Shown piece after piece: positions 41,806-50,835 of a DNA stretch of 64,000 bases. How positions within the stretch are numbered: the first letter of the stretch is position 1; each line of letters opens with the position of its first letter. Source of the DNA: Rhodospirillales bacterium (GTDB lineage: Bacteria > Pseudomonadota > Alphaproteobacteria > Reyranellales > Reyranellaceae); the NCBI GenBank assembly GCA_016699855.1, contig CP064988.1:2074501-2138500 (forward strand), in the 5' to 3' direction. The notes beneath the pieces are model-generated. The model was not told where the DNA came from, did no database searches, and saw nothing but the letters and a program-made list of their open reading frames with translations. A program made the position numbers and the translations under genes.

Positions 41806-42127
41806 GCTTCGGGAGGCTCCGGAGCGGCGATGGCTTGCTGTCATGTATCCGGCCGGTTGACGCGGCAGGCGGAAGCACCGCTGGCCATGACGGTGTTCGC
41901 TGCGGTCAAGTTCTTCCCTCGTGTAGCGAACTGGCGGCTGCCACTCAGCTGCCAGACGTTCACCTCCTCAAGCACTGGCTGAGATCGCAGTAGTTCAAAC
42001 CGATCGCCGTCGATTGCGCCAGCGTGTAGCTTCATCGCGTGCGCGACTCCGATCGGCAAGACTTGCTGACAGCGGCCGACGCCCGGATAGTGTGCACTCT
42101 GCCCGCTACCATCGGAATGGTCACGCT
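41806..42127. other. Gap between IS remnant and LysR gene
   Basis: No gene is supported on either strand. It presumably holds the LysR promoter. GC is slightly lower than in the core genome. Confidence 0.5.
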
Positions 42128-43030
42128 ATGGACAAGCATCACCTCATCAGCGTCTTCGTCGCCGTCGTCGATGCCAATGGGCTGTCCGGCGCGGCACGCA
42201 AGCTCAAGGTCTCACCGCCGGTGGTCACCCGGGCGATCAATGAGCTCGAAGAGAATCTCGGCGTGCGGCTGCTCACGCGCACCACGCGCGTCGTGCGCGT
42301 GACCGAGGCCGGTGCACGCTATGCCGAGGACTGCCGCCGCATCCTGGCCGAGCTGGCCGAGGCCGACGAGTCCGTCAGCGGCCAGCATGGCGCGCCGCAA
42401 GGTCAGATCGCCATCACGGCGCCCGGATGGTTCGGGGCCAAGTTCATCACCCCCATCGTCACCGAGTACCTGGACCGGCATCCGCAGGTGAACGCGTCCT
42501 GCTGGTTCATGGATCGCGTGGTCAACATGGTCGAGGAAGGCGTGGACGTGGCCGTGCGCATCGCCGAGCTGCCGGATTCTTCGCTGCAGGCCATCTCGGT
42601 CGGGCGCATGCGCGTGCTGCTCTGCGCGTCGCCTGCCTACCTTGCCCGCGCGGGCACGCCGCGCACCCCGTCCGACCTCGCGTCGCACAACGTCGTGTGC
42701 GCGGGCGCCGTGGCGCCCGGCCACGAAATGCGCTTCACCCAGGACGGCAAGTCGCGCGCGATGAAGATGCATCCCAGGCTGGCCACGACCACCAACGAGT
42801 CGGCGGTCGCAGCCGCAGTCGCCGGCTTCGGGCTGACACAGCAGATGCGCTACAAGGTGGCCGAACCCTTGGCCAGCGGTCAGCTGCAAGAGGTCCTGTG
42901 CGACTTCGAGCCGCCGGCGTTGCCGGTGCATGTATTGCATCGCGAGGGCCGCCTCGCCTCGCGACGTGTGCGTGCCTTCCTCGATCTGGCCATCGAGCGG
43001 CTGCGTGCGCTGCCCGCACTCCAAGCGTAG
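42128..43030 (+). CDS. LysR family transcriptional regulator
   Basis: Encodes about 300 residues. The winged HTH is SGAARKLKVSPPVVTRAINE, then LEENLGVRLLTRTTRVVRVT; the effector domain follows (APGWFGAKFITPIVTEYLDR). It is of the CrgA/DsdC-like subgroup typical of proteobacterial aromatic and stress regulators. It is transcribed in the same direction as the run of redox genes that begins 107 bp downstream and is the obvious candidate regulator. The start at 42128 gives a standard N-terminus (MDKHHLISVFVAVVDANG). Confidence 0.9.
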   Translation: MDKHHLISVFVAVVDANGLSGAARKLKVSPPVVTRAINELEENLGVRLLTRTTRVVRVTEAGARYAEDCRRILAELAEADESVSGQHGAPQGQIAITAPGWFGAKFITPIVTEYLDRHPQVNASCWFMDRVVNMVEEGVDVAVRIAELPDSSLQAISVGRMRVLLCASPAYLARAGTPRTPSDLASHNVVCAGAVAPGHEMRFTQDGKSRAMKMHPRLATTTNESAVAAAVAGFGLTQQMRYKVAEPLASGQLQEVLCDFEPPALPVHVLHREGRLASRRVRAFLDLAIERLRALPALQA

Positions 43031-43136
43031 TGCGCCGCGATCGTTCCGGGACTGACAAGACTCTCTTAGCGCCAGCGCGGCTTCTCCCTGGCGAGCAGCG
43101 GCCACAGATTTCGGCACCGCCACCCGAGGTGCCGCC

Positions 43137-43763
43137 GTGCCCCATGCCTTCGCCGAGATTGCCTTCACGCCTGAGGTGAAAGCCGCGCAGCAGCGCGACG
43201 GGAGCCGTGCCGGCTACGCACGCAGCTTCGAGGGCGATGGCGAGCCCTTCAATGACCGGTTGGGTCCGACCGAGGTGGACTTCCTCGCCAAGCTACGGAG
43301 CTTCTACCTGGCCACCGTGTCCGAGACCGGCTGGCCCTATGTGCAGCATCGCGGCGGGCCGGCGGGATTCGTCCAGGTTCTGGACGAACAGAACATCGCC
43401 TTTGCGGACTATGCCGGCAACCGGCAGCTGATCAGCGTCGGCAACTTGGCGGGCAATCCACGCGTGGCCTTGATCGCGGTGGACTACACCAAGCGCGTCC
43501 GCCTCAAGCTGCTCGGCACGATGGCCGTGCAGCCGCTGGCCGACGACAAGGCACTCGCGGCACGGCTCATGACGCCCGGACCGCGTGCGCGGCCGCAGCG
43601 CGCGATGGTAATCCGCCTCGAAGGCTTCGACTGGAACTGTCCACAGCACATCCCGCTGCGCCTGGACGCTGACGACGTGCAGCGCGCGCTGGACCAGCGC
43701 GACGCGCGCATCGCCGAACTCGAATCACGTCTGGTGGTCCTGGCCCGGCAGGCCAAGGGCTAA
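43137..43763 (+). CDS. Pyridoxamine 5'-phosphate oxidase-like flavin-binding protein
   Basis: Encodes 208 residues (GTG start). A PNPOx split-barrel: FYLATVSETGWPYVQHRGGP, IAFADYAGNRQLISVGNLAG and NPRVALIAVDY, which normally bind FMN or F420. A C-terminal coiled helix (DARIAELESRLVVLAR) is added. Probably a flavin-dependent reductase or oxygenase of unknown substrate. First gene of the redox run; the GST gene starts 56 bp after it. A related PNPOx module is fused into the protein encoded at 44487. Confidence 0.82.
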   Translation: MPHAFAEIAFTPEVKAAQQRDGSRAGYARSFEGDGEPFNDRLGPTEVDFLAKLRSFYLATVSETGWPYVQHRGGPAGFVQVLDEQNIAFADYAGNRQLISVGNLAGNPRVALIAVDYTKRVRLKLLGTMAVQPLADDKALAARLMTPGPRARPQRAMVIRLEGFDWNCPQHIPLRLDADDVQRALDQRDARIAELESRLVVLARQAKG

Positions 43764-43818
43764 CGCACGCGATCTGCACGGCCACGCTTTTTTCCCCACT
43801 CGCCCCAAGGAGACCACG

Positions 43819-44451
43819 ATGAAGCCCAACCATACTCTCAAGCTCTACCGCCATCCGTTGTCGGGCCACGCGCACCGCGTGGAGCTTGCGCTGTCGCTGA
43901 TGGGCCTGCCCTACGAACTGATCACCGTCGACCTGATGAAGGGGGCCCACAAGAAGCCCGAATTCCTAGCGCTGAACCCCTTCGGCCAGGTGCCGGTACT
44001 GGACGACGGCGGCACGATCGTCTTCGACTCGAACGCCATCCTCGTCTACCTCGCCAGCACCTACGACGCCGATCACCGCTGGCTGCCGCGCGACGCGAAG
44101 CAGCAGGCCGCCGTGCAGGCCTGGCTGTCGGTAGCTGCCGGCCTGATCGCCTTCGGCCCCGCCGCTGCGCGCCTGATCACGGTGTTCGGTGCGAAGTACA
44201 ACCCGGAGGATGTGATCGGCCGCGCGCATCAGCTGTTGAAGGTGATGGAAGCGCAGCTGGCCACGCGCGCCTGGCTCGCCGGTGCGAACGTCACCATCGC
44301 CGACATCGCCGCCTACAGCTACGTCTCGGCCGCGCCCGAGGGCAACGTGGATCTCTCGGCCTATCCGCATGTGCGCGCCTGGCTGGCCCGCATCGAAGCG
44401 TTGCCTGGCTTCGTGCCCTTCCAGCGCACGGCCGTCGGCCTGGCCGCCTGA
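43819..44451 (+). CDS. Glutathione S-transferase family protein
   Basis: Encodes 210 residues from an ATG preceded by AAGGAGACC. Thioredoxin-like N-terminal domain (LKLYRHPLSGHAHRVELALS), then the cis-Pro/SNAIL segment QVPVLDDGGTIVFDSNAILV, then the all-helical C-terminal domain (ATRAWLAGANVTIADIAAYS). It would conjugate glutathione to an electrophile or act as a thiol lyase. It lies between two PNPOx-type genes on the same strand. Confidence 0.88.
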   Translation: MKPNHTLKLYRHPLSGHAHRVELALSLMGLPYELITVDLMKGAHKKPEFLALNPFGQVPVLDDGGTIVFDSNAILVYLASTYDADHRWLPRDAKQQAAVQAWLSVAAGLIAFGPAAARLITVFGAKYNPEDVIGRAHQLLKVMEAQLATRAWLAGANVTIADIAAYSYVSAAPEGNVDLSAYPHVRAWLARIEALPGFVPFQRTAVGLAA

Positions 44452-44486
44452 GCGGCTGACCCGACACACCGCACCGAGCAGCGCGC

Positions 44487-46541
44487 ATGAACCAGCCCGA
44501 TCCCGGCACCGCCAGCACCAACCCGTTTCACGCCGGCGAACAGGCGGTGCAGGCGCGGCTGGGCGTTCAGGCGCGCATGCTCGATGTGGGGCGGCGCGTG
44601 ATTCGCCCCTACATGCCCGACCAACATCGCGCGTTCTTCGCCCAACTGCCCTTCGTGCTGCTGGGCTCGGTCGATGCGCTCGGCCGGCCCTGGGCTTCGG
44701 TGCTGGTGGGCGAGCCGGGCTTCATGCGCTCGCCGGACCCCACCCATCTGGAGATCGCCGCGCGTCCGGTGCCGGGCGATCCGCTGCTGCAAGGTCTGGC
44801 GCCCGGCGCTCCGTTGGGCTTGCTCGGCATCGAGTTGCACACCCGGCGACGCAACCGCATGAACGGGCGCGTCGAGTCCGTCGTCGAGGGCGGCATTCGG
44901 GTGACCGTCGAGCAGACGGTCGGCAATTGCCCGCAATACATCCAGGGCCGCGAGACCGAGTGGGCACGCGACGCCCACGACAACGCGCCGCGCGACAGCG
45001 TTGCGCTGGAGCGGCTGGACGACGCGGCGCTCGCGCTCGTGCGTGCGTCGGACACGTTGTTCGTCGCCACGCGTGCACCCGCCGATGGCTTGCACGCCGG
45101 CAGCGCCGACGTGTCGCATCGCGGCGGCCGCAGCGGCTTCGTGCGCGCGGAGGACGACCGCACGCTGCTGGTGCCGGACTTCACCGGCAACTTCCTGTTC
45201 ATGACCTTCGGCAACCTCGAGCTCGACCCGCGCGCTGGCGTGCTGTTTGTCGACTTTGCCACCGGCGACCTGCTCACCCTGACCGGCCGCGCCGAGGTGG
45301 TGTGGGAAGGTCCCGAGGTGCAGGGCTTCGAGGGGGCCGAGCGCGCCTGGCGCTTCCACATCGAGGCCGGCTGGCGGATGACCGATGCGCTGCCGCTGCG
45401 CTGGCGCTTTCGCGACTGGTCGCCCAACACGCTGATCACCGGCAGCTGGGAGGAAGCGGCGCGGCGGATCGAGGTGCAGCGCCTGGCGCAGACCTGGCGG
45501 CCCTACCGTGTGACCCGGGTGGTCGACGAGAGCCGCGTGATCCGCTCCTTCCACCTCGAACCGGCGGACGGTCTGGCGCAGCCGGCCTTCACGGCGGGCC
45601 AGTACCTGCCGATCCGCCTGCGCGAGCGCGGGGACGCAGCGCCGCTGCAGCGGACCTACACGATCTCCAGCGCGCCCGGCGATGCCGACCTGCGCATCAG
45701 CGTCAAGCGCGAAGGCGCGGCATCGAACTTCCTGCATGATCGCGTGGCCGTCGGCGATACCATCGAGGCGCTGGCACCACGCGGCCACTTCACGCTCGAT
45801 GCGACGCTGCGCCGCAGCGCGGTGCTGATCGGCGCCGGCGTCGGCATCACGCCGATGGTGTCGTTCGCGCGGCACATCGTGGCCGAAGGCTTCCGCCTGC
45901 GCCGTATGCGGCCAACTCACCTGATCCAGGTGGCGCGCGACGCGCAGGTGCGCGCCTTTGCCGGCGAATTGCTGGCCTTGGCGACGCGTGCCGCCGGCGC
46001 GCTGAAGCTGCATGTCGTGCAGGACGACGGCGCGCCGGGCACGCTGGCCGGCCCGCTCACGATCGACCACCTCACGACGCTGCTACCGTTCGACGACCAC
46101 GAGTTCTTCCTCTGCGGCCCGCCCGGCTTCATGCAGGCGCTATATGATGGGCTGCGCGAGCTCGGTGTGCGCGACGCGCGCATCCAGGCCGAAGCCTTCG
46201 GTCCTGCCTCTCTGAAGCGGCATCCCGATGGCGTTGCCGCAGTCGCCGCGCCACCGCCCGCACCGCCGGCCAGCGAAGCGACCGTGGTCTTCCGGCGCAG
46301 CGGCGACAGCGCGGTCTGGACGCCCGCGCACGGCACCTTGCTCGAATTCGCGGAAGGCAAGGGCTACTCGCCGCCCTACGCCTGCCGCGCCGGGCATTGC
46401 GGCTCCTGCGCGACGCCGCTGCGCGGCGGCAGCGTTACCTATGCCGAAGCGACCAACTTCAGGCCCTCCGAGGGTGAGGCGCTGTTGTGCTGCGCCCGGC
46501 CCGCGGCGGGTGGCGGCGAGCGCATCGAGCTGGACTTGTAG
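44487..46541 (+). CDS. PNPOx-ferredoxin reductase-2Fe-2S fusion protein
   Basis: Encodes 684 residues in three parts. Residues 1-320: PNPOx-like split barrel (FAQLPFVLLGSVDALGRPWA, VPDFTGNFLFMTFGNLELDP). About 330-570: FAD- and NAD-binding ferredoxin-reductase module (RTYTISSAP, GAGVGITPMVSFARH, FFLCGPPGFMQALY). About 595-684: plant-type 2Fe-2S ferredoxin with Cys633, Cys638, Cys641 and Cys668 or Cys669. Electrons from NAD(P)H could pass through FAD and the cluster to the flavin barrel or a partner. Such PNPOx-reductase fusions are known, but their substrates are mostly unassigned. Central gene of the run. Confidence 0.88.
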   Translation: MNQPDPGTASTNPFHAGEQAVQARLGVQARMLDVGRRVIRPYMPDQHRAFFAQLPFVLLGSVDALGRPWASVLVGEPGFMRSPDPTHLEIAARPVPGDPLLQGLAPGAPLGLLGIELHTRRRNRMNGRVESVVEGGIRVTVEQTVGNCPQYIQGRETEWARDAHDNAPRDSVALERLDDAALALVRASDTLFVATRAPADGLHAGSADVSHRGGRSGFVRAEDDRTLLVPDFTGNFLFMTFGNLELDPRAGVLFVDFATGDLLTLTGRAEVVWEGPEVQGFEGAERAWRFHIEAGWRMTDALPLRWRFRDWSPNTLITGSWEEAARRIEVQRLAQTWRPYRVTRVVDESRVIRSFHLEPADGLAQPAFTAGQYLPIRLRERGDAAPLQRTYTISSAPGDADLRISVKREGAASNFLHDRVAVGDTIEALAPRGHFTLDATLRRSAVLIGAGVGITPMVSFARHIVAEGFRLRRMRPTHLIQVARDAQVRAFAGELLALATRAAGALKLHVVQDDGAPGTLAGPLTIDHLTTLLPFDDHEFFLCGPPGFMQALYDGLRELGVRDARIQAEAFGPASLKRHPDGVAAVAAPPPAPPASEATVVFRRSGDSAVWTPAHGTLLEFAEGKGYSPPYACRAGHCGSCATPLRGGSVTYAEATNFRPSEGEALLCCARPAAGGGERIELDL

Positions 46542-46577
46542 TTCTTCCTCGCAGTCAGACCACGCACTGGAGCATCG

Positions 46578-47057
46578 ATGAACCCCGTCCGCGAATCCCG
46601 GCCGCCGCTGCCGCCGTTCACCCGCGAAACCGCCGTCCAGAAGGTGCGCCTGGCCGAGGACGCCTGGAACTCTCGCGACCCACAGCGCGTGGCCCTCGCC
46701 TACACACTCGACAGCGTGTGGCGCAACCGCACCGAGTTCCCAGTCGGGCGCGAGGCCATCCAGGCCTTCCTGCAACGCAAATGGGCCCGCGAGCTCGACT
46801 ACCGGCTGATCAAGGAGCTGTGGGCGCATGACGGACGTCGCATCGCGGTGCGCTTCGCCTACGAGTGGCACGACGACGCAGGTCAGTGGTTCCGCTCCTA
46901 CGGCAACGAGAACTGGGCGTTCAACGACAACGGCCTGATGCAAATGCGATTTGCCAGCATCAACGACAAGCCCATTCCCGCGGATGAGCGCCTGATGCAC
47001 TGGCCGCAGGGCCGACGTCCCGACGACCACCCGGGCCTCAGCGCTCTGGGCCTGTGA
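46578..47057 (+). CDS. NTF2-like protein, DUF1348 family
   Basis: Encodes 159 residues. A single SnoaL/NTF2-like cone: ETAVQKVRLAEDAWNSRDPQ at the N-terminus, then VALAYTLDSVWRNRTEF, FLQRKWARELDYRLIKEL and WFRSYGNENWAFNDNGLM. DUF1348 proteins are small and of unknown function, often found beside oxidoreductases. The stop overlaps the start of the next gene by four bases (GTGA), so the two are translationally coupled. It starts 36 bp after the fusion gene. Confidence 0.85.
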   Translation: MNPVRESRPPLPPFTRETAVQKVRLAEDAWNSRDPQRVALAYTLDSVWRNRTEFPVGREAIQAFLQRKWARELDYRLIKELWAHDGRRIAVRFAYEWHDDAGQWFRSYGNENWAFNDNGLMQMRFASINDKPIPADERLMHWPQGRRPDDHPGLSALGL

Positions 47058-48523
47058 GGCCGGCGATGATGCGTACCCCGGACACGACGCAGACCGACGT
47101 CGCCATAATCGGCGCGGGCTCGGCGGGCATGTCGGCCTACCGCGCCGCGCTGCGCCATACCCAGCGCGTGCTGGTGATCGAGAGTCAAGTCTATGGCACC
47201 ACCTGCGCCCGCGTGGGTTGCATGCCCAGCAAGCTGCTGATCGCGGCGGCGGACGCGGCGCACGCGGCGCGGCACGCCGACCGCTTCGGTGTGAACGTGC
47301 CCGAGTTGCGGATCGACGGCCGCGCGGTGATGGCGCGCGTGCGCAGCGAGCGCGATCGCTTCGTCGCCTTTGTCGTCGACGCGGTCGACGCCTGGCCGGC
47401 TGCGCATCGCTGGCAGGGGCATGCCCGTTTCATCGACGGGCAGACGCTTGCCGTCGATGGACCTGGCGGCGAAAGGCGCATTCAGGCGGGGCGTATCGTC
47501 ATCGCCACCGGCTCGCGGCCCGCCGTACCGTACGCTTGGCGCGCCGCGCTGGGCGATCGCCTGATCGTCAATGACGATGTCTTCGACTGGACCGATCTTC
47601 CAAGCTCGGTAGCCGTCGTGGGGGCCGGCGTAATCGGGATCGAACTGGCACAGGCGCTGCATCGTCTCGGCGTGCGGGTGCGGCTGTTCGGCCGTGGCGG
47701 CCGCGTCGGCCCCCTGACCGATCCAGCACTGCAAACGCTGGCGCGCGCGCTGTTCGGCGACGAGCTGGCACTGACCTTGAACGTGCAGGAGCTGCAGCCG
47801 CGTCGCGAGGGCGACGAGGTGGTGCTGCGCAGCGTGCATGCCGATGGCAGCGTGCACGAGGAGCGTTTCGAGTTCGTGCTCGCCGCCACCGGGCGCCGCC
47901 CCAACCTCGACGGTCTCGGCCTCGAGCACAGCGGGCTGGCGCTCGATGGACAAGGCGTGCCGGTGTTCGATCGGCGCACCGGCCAGGCGGGCGCGAGCGC
48001 GGTCTTCATCGCGGGCGACGCCGCCGACGACCGGCCGCTGCTGCACGAGGCAGCCGACGATGGCCGCATCGCGGGCGACAACGCCGGCCGCTGGCCCGAC
48101 ATGCGAGCGCGGCCGCGTCGCGCGCCGCTGGCCGTGGTGTTCAGCGATCCGCAGATCGCGATGGCGGGCGCTACGTTCGCCGAGCTGGTTGCGTCGGGCG
48201 CTTCATTCGAAAGCGGCGAGGTGTCATTCACAGACCAGGGCCGCAGCCGGGTGATGGGCTACAACCGAGGTGCGCTGCGGGTGTTTGCCGAGCGCGGCAG
48301 CGGCCGCCTGCTGGGCGCCGAGATGATCGGACCCGCGGCCGAACACCTGAGCCATCTGCTGGCGTGGTCGGTGCAGCGCGGCGACACGGTGCAGCAGATG
48401 CTCGACAGCCCCTTCTATCACCCGGTCGTCGAGGAGGGGTTGCGAACCGCGCTGCGTGATGCGCAGCGCTCCTTGCGATTGCCCACGCCGTTGCCGGAAG
48501 TATGCCTGGAGTGCGCCACGTGA
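47054..48523 (+). CDS. Dihydrolipoyl dehydrogenase-like flavoprotein
   Basis: Encodes 489 residues. Class I disulfide reductase: FAD motif IIGAGSAGMSAYRAAL, redox pair Cys51-x4-Cys56 in GTTCARVGCMPSK, NAD motif VVGAGVIGIELAQALHRLG, and FIAGDAADDRPLLHEAADDG. Unlike the protein at 13236, the catalytic dyad is intact (FYHPVVEEGL, His and Glu). It differs from typical Lpd in lacking pyruvate-dehydrogenase neighbours, so a role as a glutathione- or other disulfide reductase serving the two flanking GSTs is plausible but inferred. It overlaps the previous and next genes by four bases each. Confidence 0.88.
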   Translation: MRPAMMRTPDTTQTDVAIIGAGSAGMSAYRAALRHTQRVLVIESQVYGTTCARVGCMPSKLLIAAADAAHAARHADRFGVNVPELRIDGRAVMARVRSERDRFVAFVVDAVDAWPAAHRWQGHARFIDGQTLAVDGPGGERRIQAGRIVIATGSRPAVPYAWRAALGDRLIVNDDVFDWTDLPSSVAVVGAGVIGIELAQALHRLGVRVRLFGRGGRVGPLTDPALQTLARALFGDELALTLNVQELQPRREGDEVVLRSVHADGSVHEERFEFVLAATGRRPNLDGLGLEHSGLALDGQGVPVFDRRTGQAGASAVFIAGDAADDRPLLHEAADDGRIAGDNAGRWPDMRARPRRAPLAVVFSDPQIAMAGATFAELVASGASFESGEVSFTDQGRSRVMGYNRGALRVFAERGSGRLLGAEMIGPAAEHLSHLLAWSVQRGDTVQQMLDSPFYHPVVEEGLRTALRDAQRSLRLPTPLPEVCLECAT

Positions 48524-49140
48524 TCGACGTCTACACCGCCAACACACCCAACGGTGTCAAGGTGCCGATCACTCTCGAAGAGCTGGGCGTGCCGCACCGC
48601 ATCCTGCGCGTGGATCTCGCCGCGCTGGAGCTGAAGCGCCCCACCTTTCTGCGCATCAGTCCCAACGGCCGCGTCCCCGCCATCGTCGATCCGGATGGGC
48701 CGGGGGGCGCTACCTTGTCGGTCTTCGAGTCAGGCGCCATCGTCTGGTACCTGGCCGAGAAGTTCGGCGCGCTGATCCCGACCGATCCCATCGGACGCGT
48801 TCGTGCATTGGAGTACACGTTCTTCCAGGTGGGTGGGATCGGCCCGATGTTCGGCCAGGCCGGCTGGTTCGCCCGTTCGGCACCGCAGCGCGTAGACCTT
48901 GCGATCGAGCGCTACCGCACCGAGTCGAATCGCCTCACCGCTGTGCTGGACGCGCGGCTGCGGCAAGGGCCCTGGCTGGCCGGCGGCGAATTCTCGGTGG
49001 CCGACATCATGAACTTCGGCTGGCTCGACTCATCGGCCTACGCTGGCGTCAGTCTGACGGACTACCCGGCCGTCCAGGAGTGGGCTGTTCGCATGCGCAA
49101 GCGGCGCGGCGTGCAGCGCGGTCTGGCAGCGCTGGCCTGA
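48520..49140 (+). CDS. Glutathione S-transferase family protein (YfcG-like)
   Basis: Encodes about 206 residues. The GTG at 48520 was chosen because it overlaps the previous stop (GTGA) and gives the YfcG-type N-terminus (IDVYTANTPNGVKVPITLEE); an ATG at 48502 would add six residues. Blocks NGRVPAIVDPDGPGG and FESGAIVWYLAEKFG are those of Nu-class GSTs, some of which act as disulfide-bond reductases. Last gene of the redox run. Confidence 0.88.
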   Translation: MIDVYTANTPNGVKVPITLEELGVPHRILRVDLAALELKRPTFLRISPNGRVPAIVDPDGPGGATLSVFESGAIVWYLAEKFGALIPTDPIGRVRALEYTFFQVGGIGPMFGQAGWFARSAPQRVDLAIERYRTESNRLTAVLDARLRQGPWLAGGEFSVADIMNFGWLDSSAYAGVSLTDYPAVQEWAVRMRKRRGVQRGLAALA

Positions 49141-49276
49141 CGCCGCTCAATTCAACCTGCCCGCAATCGATTTTCACCCTTCGCGCAGGCGCTGATGCTC
49201 TCTCGGCGGGGAAAGGCGCCGCGGACCGCCTCTCGGCGTGGTGTCCGCGGCACGATTCAGATTTCGCCGCGCCAGG

Positions 49277-50080
49277 TCAGCTGCGGACGGCGAGGATCCT
49301 CGCGACAGCCTCCTCCGTGAGCCAGACGGCGTTCGCCACCATGCGGAAGTTGATGAGCGAGGCCAAATAGCCATCCCCCTCCGGCACCTTTGCACCCGCG
49401 GTCGCGTCCTTGACCACCGCGACCTCGAAGCCCTGCTCCATCAGTTCGCGCATGTGGCTCTCGACGCAGAGATTCGACGACATCCCGGCGAGGATCACAT
49501 GGTCGACCCGCTGCTTGCGCAGCTGGAGGCCGACATCGTTCTGCTCCGGCCCGTAGATCTTGTGCGGCGAGGCGATGATCGTCTTCCTGTCGAAGATGTA
49601 GGGCTTGTAGATGTCCACGAAGTCGGCGCCCGAGCCCTCGAAGCCTGCCATGTTGAGCGGGCCGGCGCGGTCGAACATCTTGATGCTGTGCATCACCCGT
49701 TCCAGGGTGCCCTCGAACTTCCAGCCATGGTCGGTCGGGAAGTAGTAGTGCGGGGAGACCACGACGGGGATGTCGGCCGTCTTGGCGGCGCGGAAGAGGC
49801 GTTCGAGGTTAGCGACCACATTGTGCTCGCGCACGCTCTCCCCGACCACGCCCCAGGCAACGCCGCCCTCGGTCAGGAAGTCGTTCTGCGGGTCCACAAC
49901 GACGAGCGCGGTGCGGCCGCGCACGAGTTCCATCGTGCTGCGCGGCAGGGCGGGGTTGGGCGGATCGGCATAGGCCGAAGGCGTCTGCGCCGCCGCCGTG
50001 CCGGCGACAGTGCCGGCTGTGACCGTACGCGTCGCGGCGCGGCGGCCAGGATCGTTCGAAGAAGTATCGTTGTTGTCCAT
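49277..50080 (-). CDS. Isochorismatase-like cysteine hydrolase
   Basis: Encodes about 267 residues from an ATG at 50080 preceded by AAGGA. The N-terminal 35 residues contain twin Arg and a hydrophobic Ala/Thr-rich stretch (RRAATRTVTAGTVAGTAAAQ), suggesting export. The cysteine-hydrolase triad is visible: Asp in VVVDPQNDFL, Lys in ASPHKIYGP, and nucleophile Cys205 in GMSSNLCVESH. Such enzymes hydrolyse vinyl ethers, nicotinamide or N-carbamoyl groups; the substrate is unknown. First of a minus-strand group facing the GST run. Confidence 0.85.
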   Translation of the reverse strand: MDNNDTSSNDPGRRAATRTVTAGTVAGTAAAQTPSAYADPPNPALPRSTMELVRGRTALVVVDPQNDFLTEGGVAWGVVGESVREHNVVANLERLFRAAKTADIPVVVSPHYYFPTDHGWKFEGTLERVMHSIKMFDRAGPLNMAGFEGSGADFVDIYKPYIFDRKTIIASPHKIYGPEQNDVGLQLRKQRVDHVILAGMSSNLCVESHMRELMEQGFEVAVVKDATAGAKVPEGDGYLASLINFRMVANAVWLTEEAVARILAVRS

Positions 50081-50148
50081 GTCGCAGGTGTCCTTTCGGA
50101 ATTGTGGGACGCGCGGCGCGGCCCCCGCGCGCGAGGGGCCTGCCGTGT

Positions 50149-50618
50149 TCAGGCGTTCAGGCGCGGCCAGTTCTGCTCCGCGCGGCCGAACAGCGTGTTG
50201 CGATCGGCCCGCCACAGCCCCATGACCGTCGGGTTGAAGAAGACGAAGAGCTTGTCATCGCGCACCTCCCAGCCGGTGACCGGGTCGATGTCGAACAGCT
50301 TGCCGTTCGCCACGCCCCAGGCGCAGAAGCCGCCGTACTGCGGCTCATAGCGCGCCGGACTGCGCAAGAAGGCTTCGCGGTTCTGCGCGTTCGCGAACCG
50401 ATAGACGCCGCCGCCCCGCTCGACGGTGAGGTTCTCGCGCCCGGCAACGGCCGTGCCCGAGAAGTATGCGACGGCGTCATAGCCTTTTAGCGCCTGCCCG
50501 GCATGCATCTGGTTGATGGTTCCGCCCGTGCGGGACTGCGCGCGCGCGGGGAGGATCCGCCGAGCGTAGCGACGGCAACGCCGCCAAGGATGAGGCGGCG
50601 GTTGATCGTGATGGTCAT
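50149..50618 (-). pseudogene. YHS-domain protein with disrupted signal-peptide frame
   Basis: The start MTITINRRLILGGVAVATLGG (from 50618) is a Tat-like signal peptide in one frame. The mature part (TGGTINQMHAGQALKGYDAV, VYRFANAQNREAFLRSPARY, YGGFCAWGVANGK) lies in another frame, so one frameshift falls near 50545-50560. YHS proteins of this kind are secreted and often bind metal through Cys/His residues. With one correction the product would be about 155 residues. It may be a recent mutation or a sequence error. It lies between the isochorismatase-like and epoxide-hydrolase-like genes on the same strand. Confidence 0.7.
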
Positions 50619-50835
50619 CGTCTCTTCTCCTGTCTGTCGTGCGCGCGGGAAAAGCATTCGCCGCCGCGCCGGCGCCTTGAGCGCGCGGGTTCGGTCCGCG
50701 CGCCGCGTCGGCCTGGAGCTCATCCGGCGCGACGCCGAGAAGATCGCGCTGCAGCGGCACATCGGGAATGCGTGGCGCGGTAAACACTCCCTTCCGTCCA
50801 CGAGAAGGATCACGCCGGCAGATCGCCCCTCGGGA

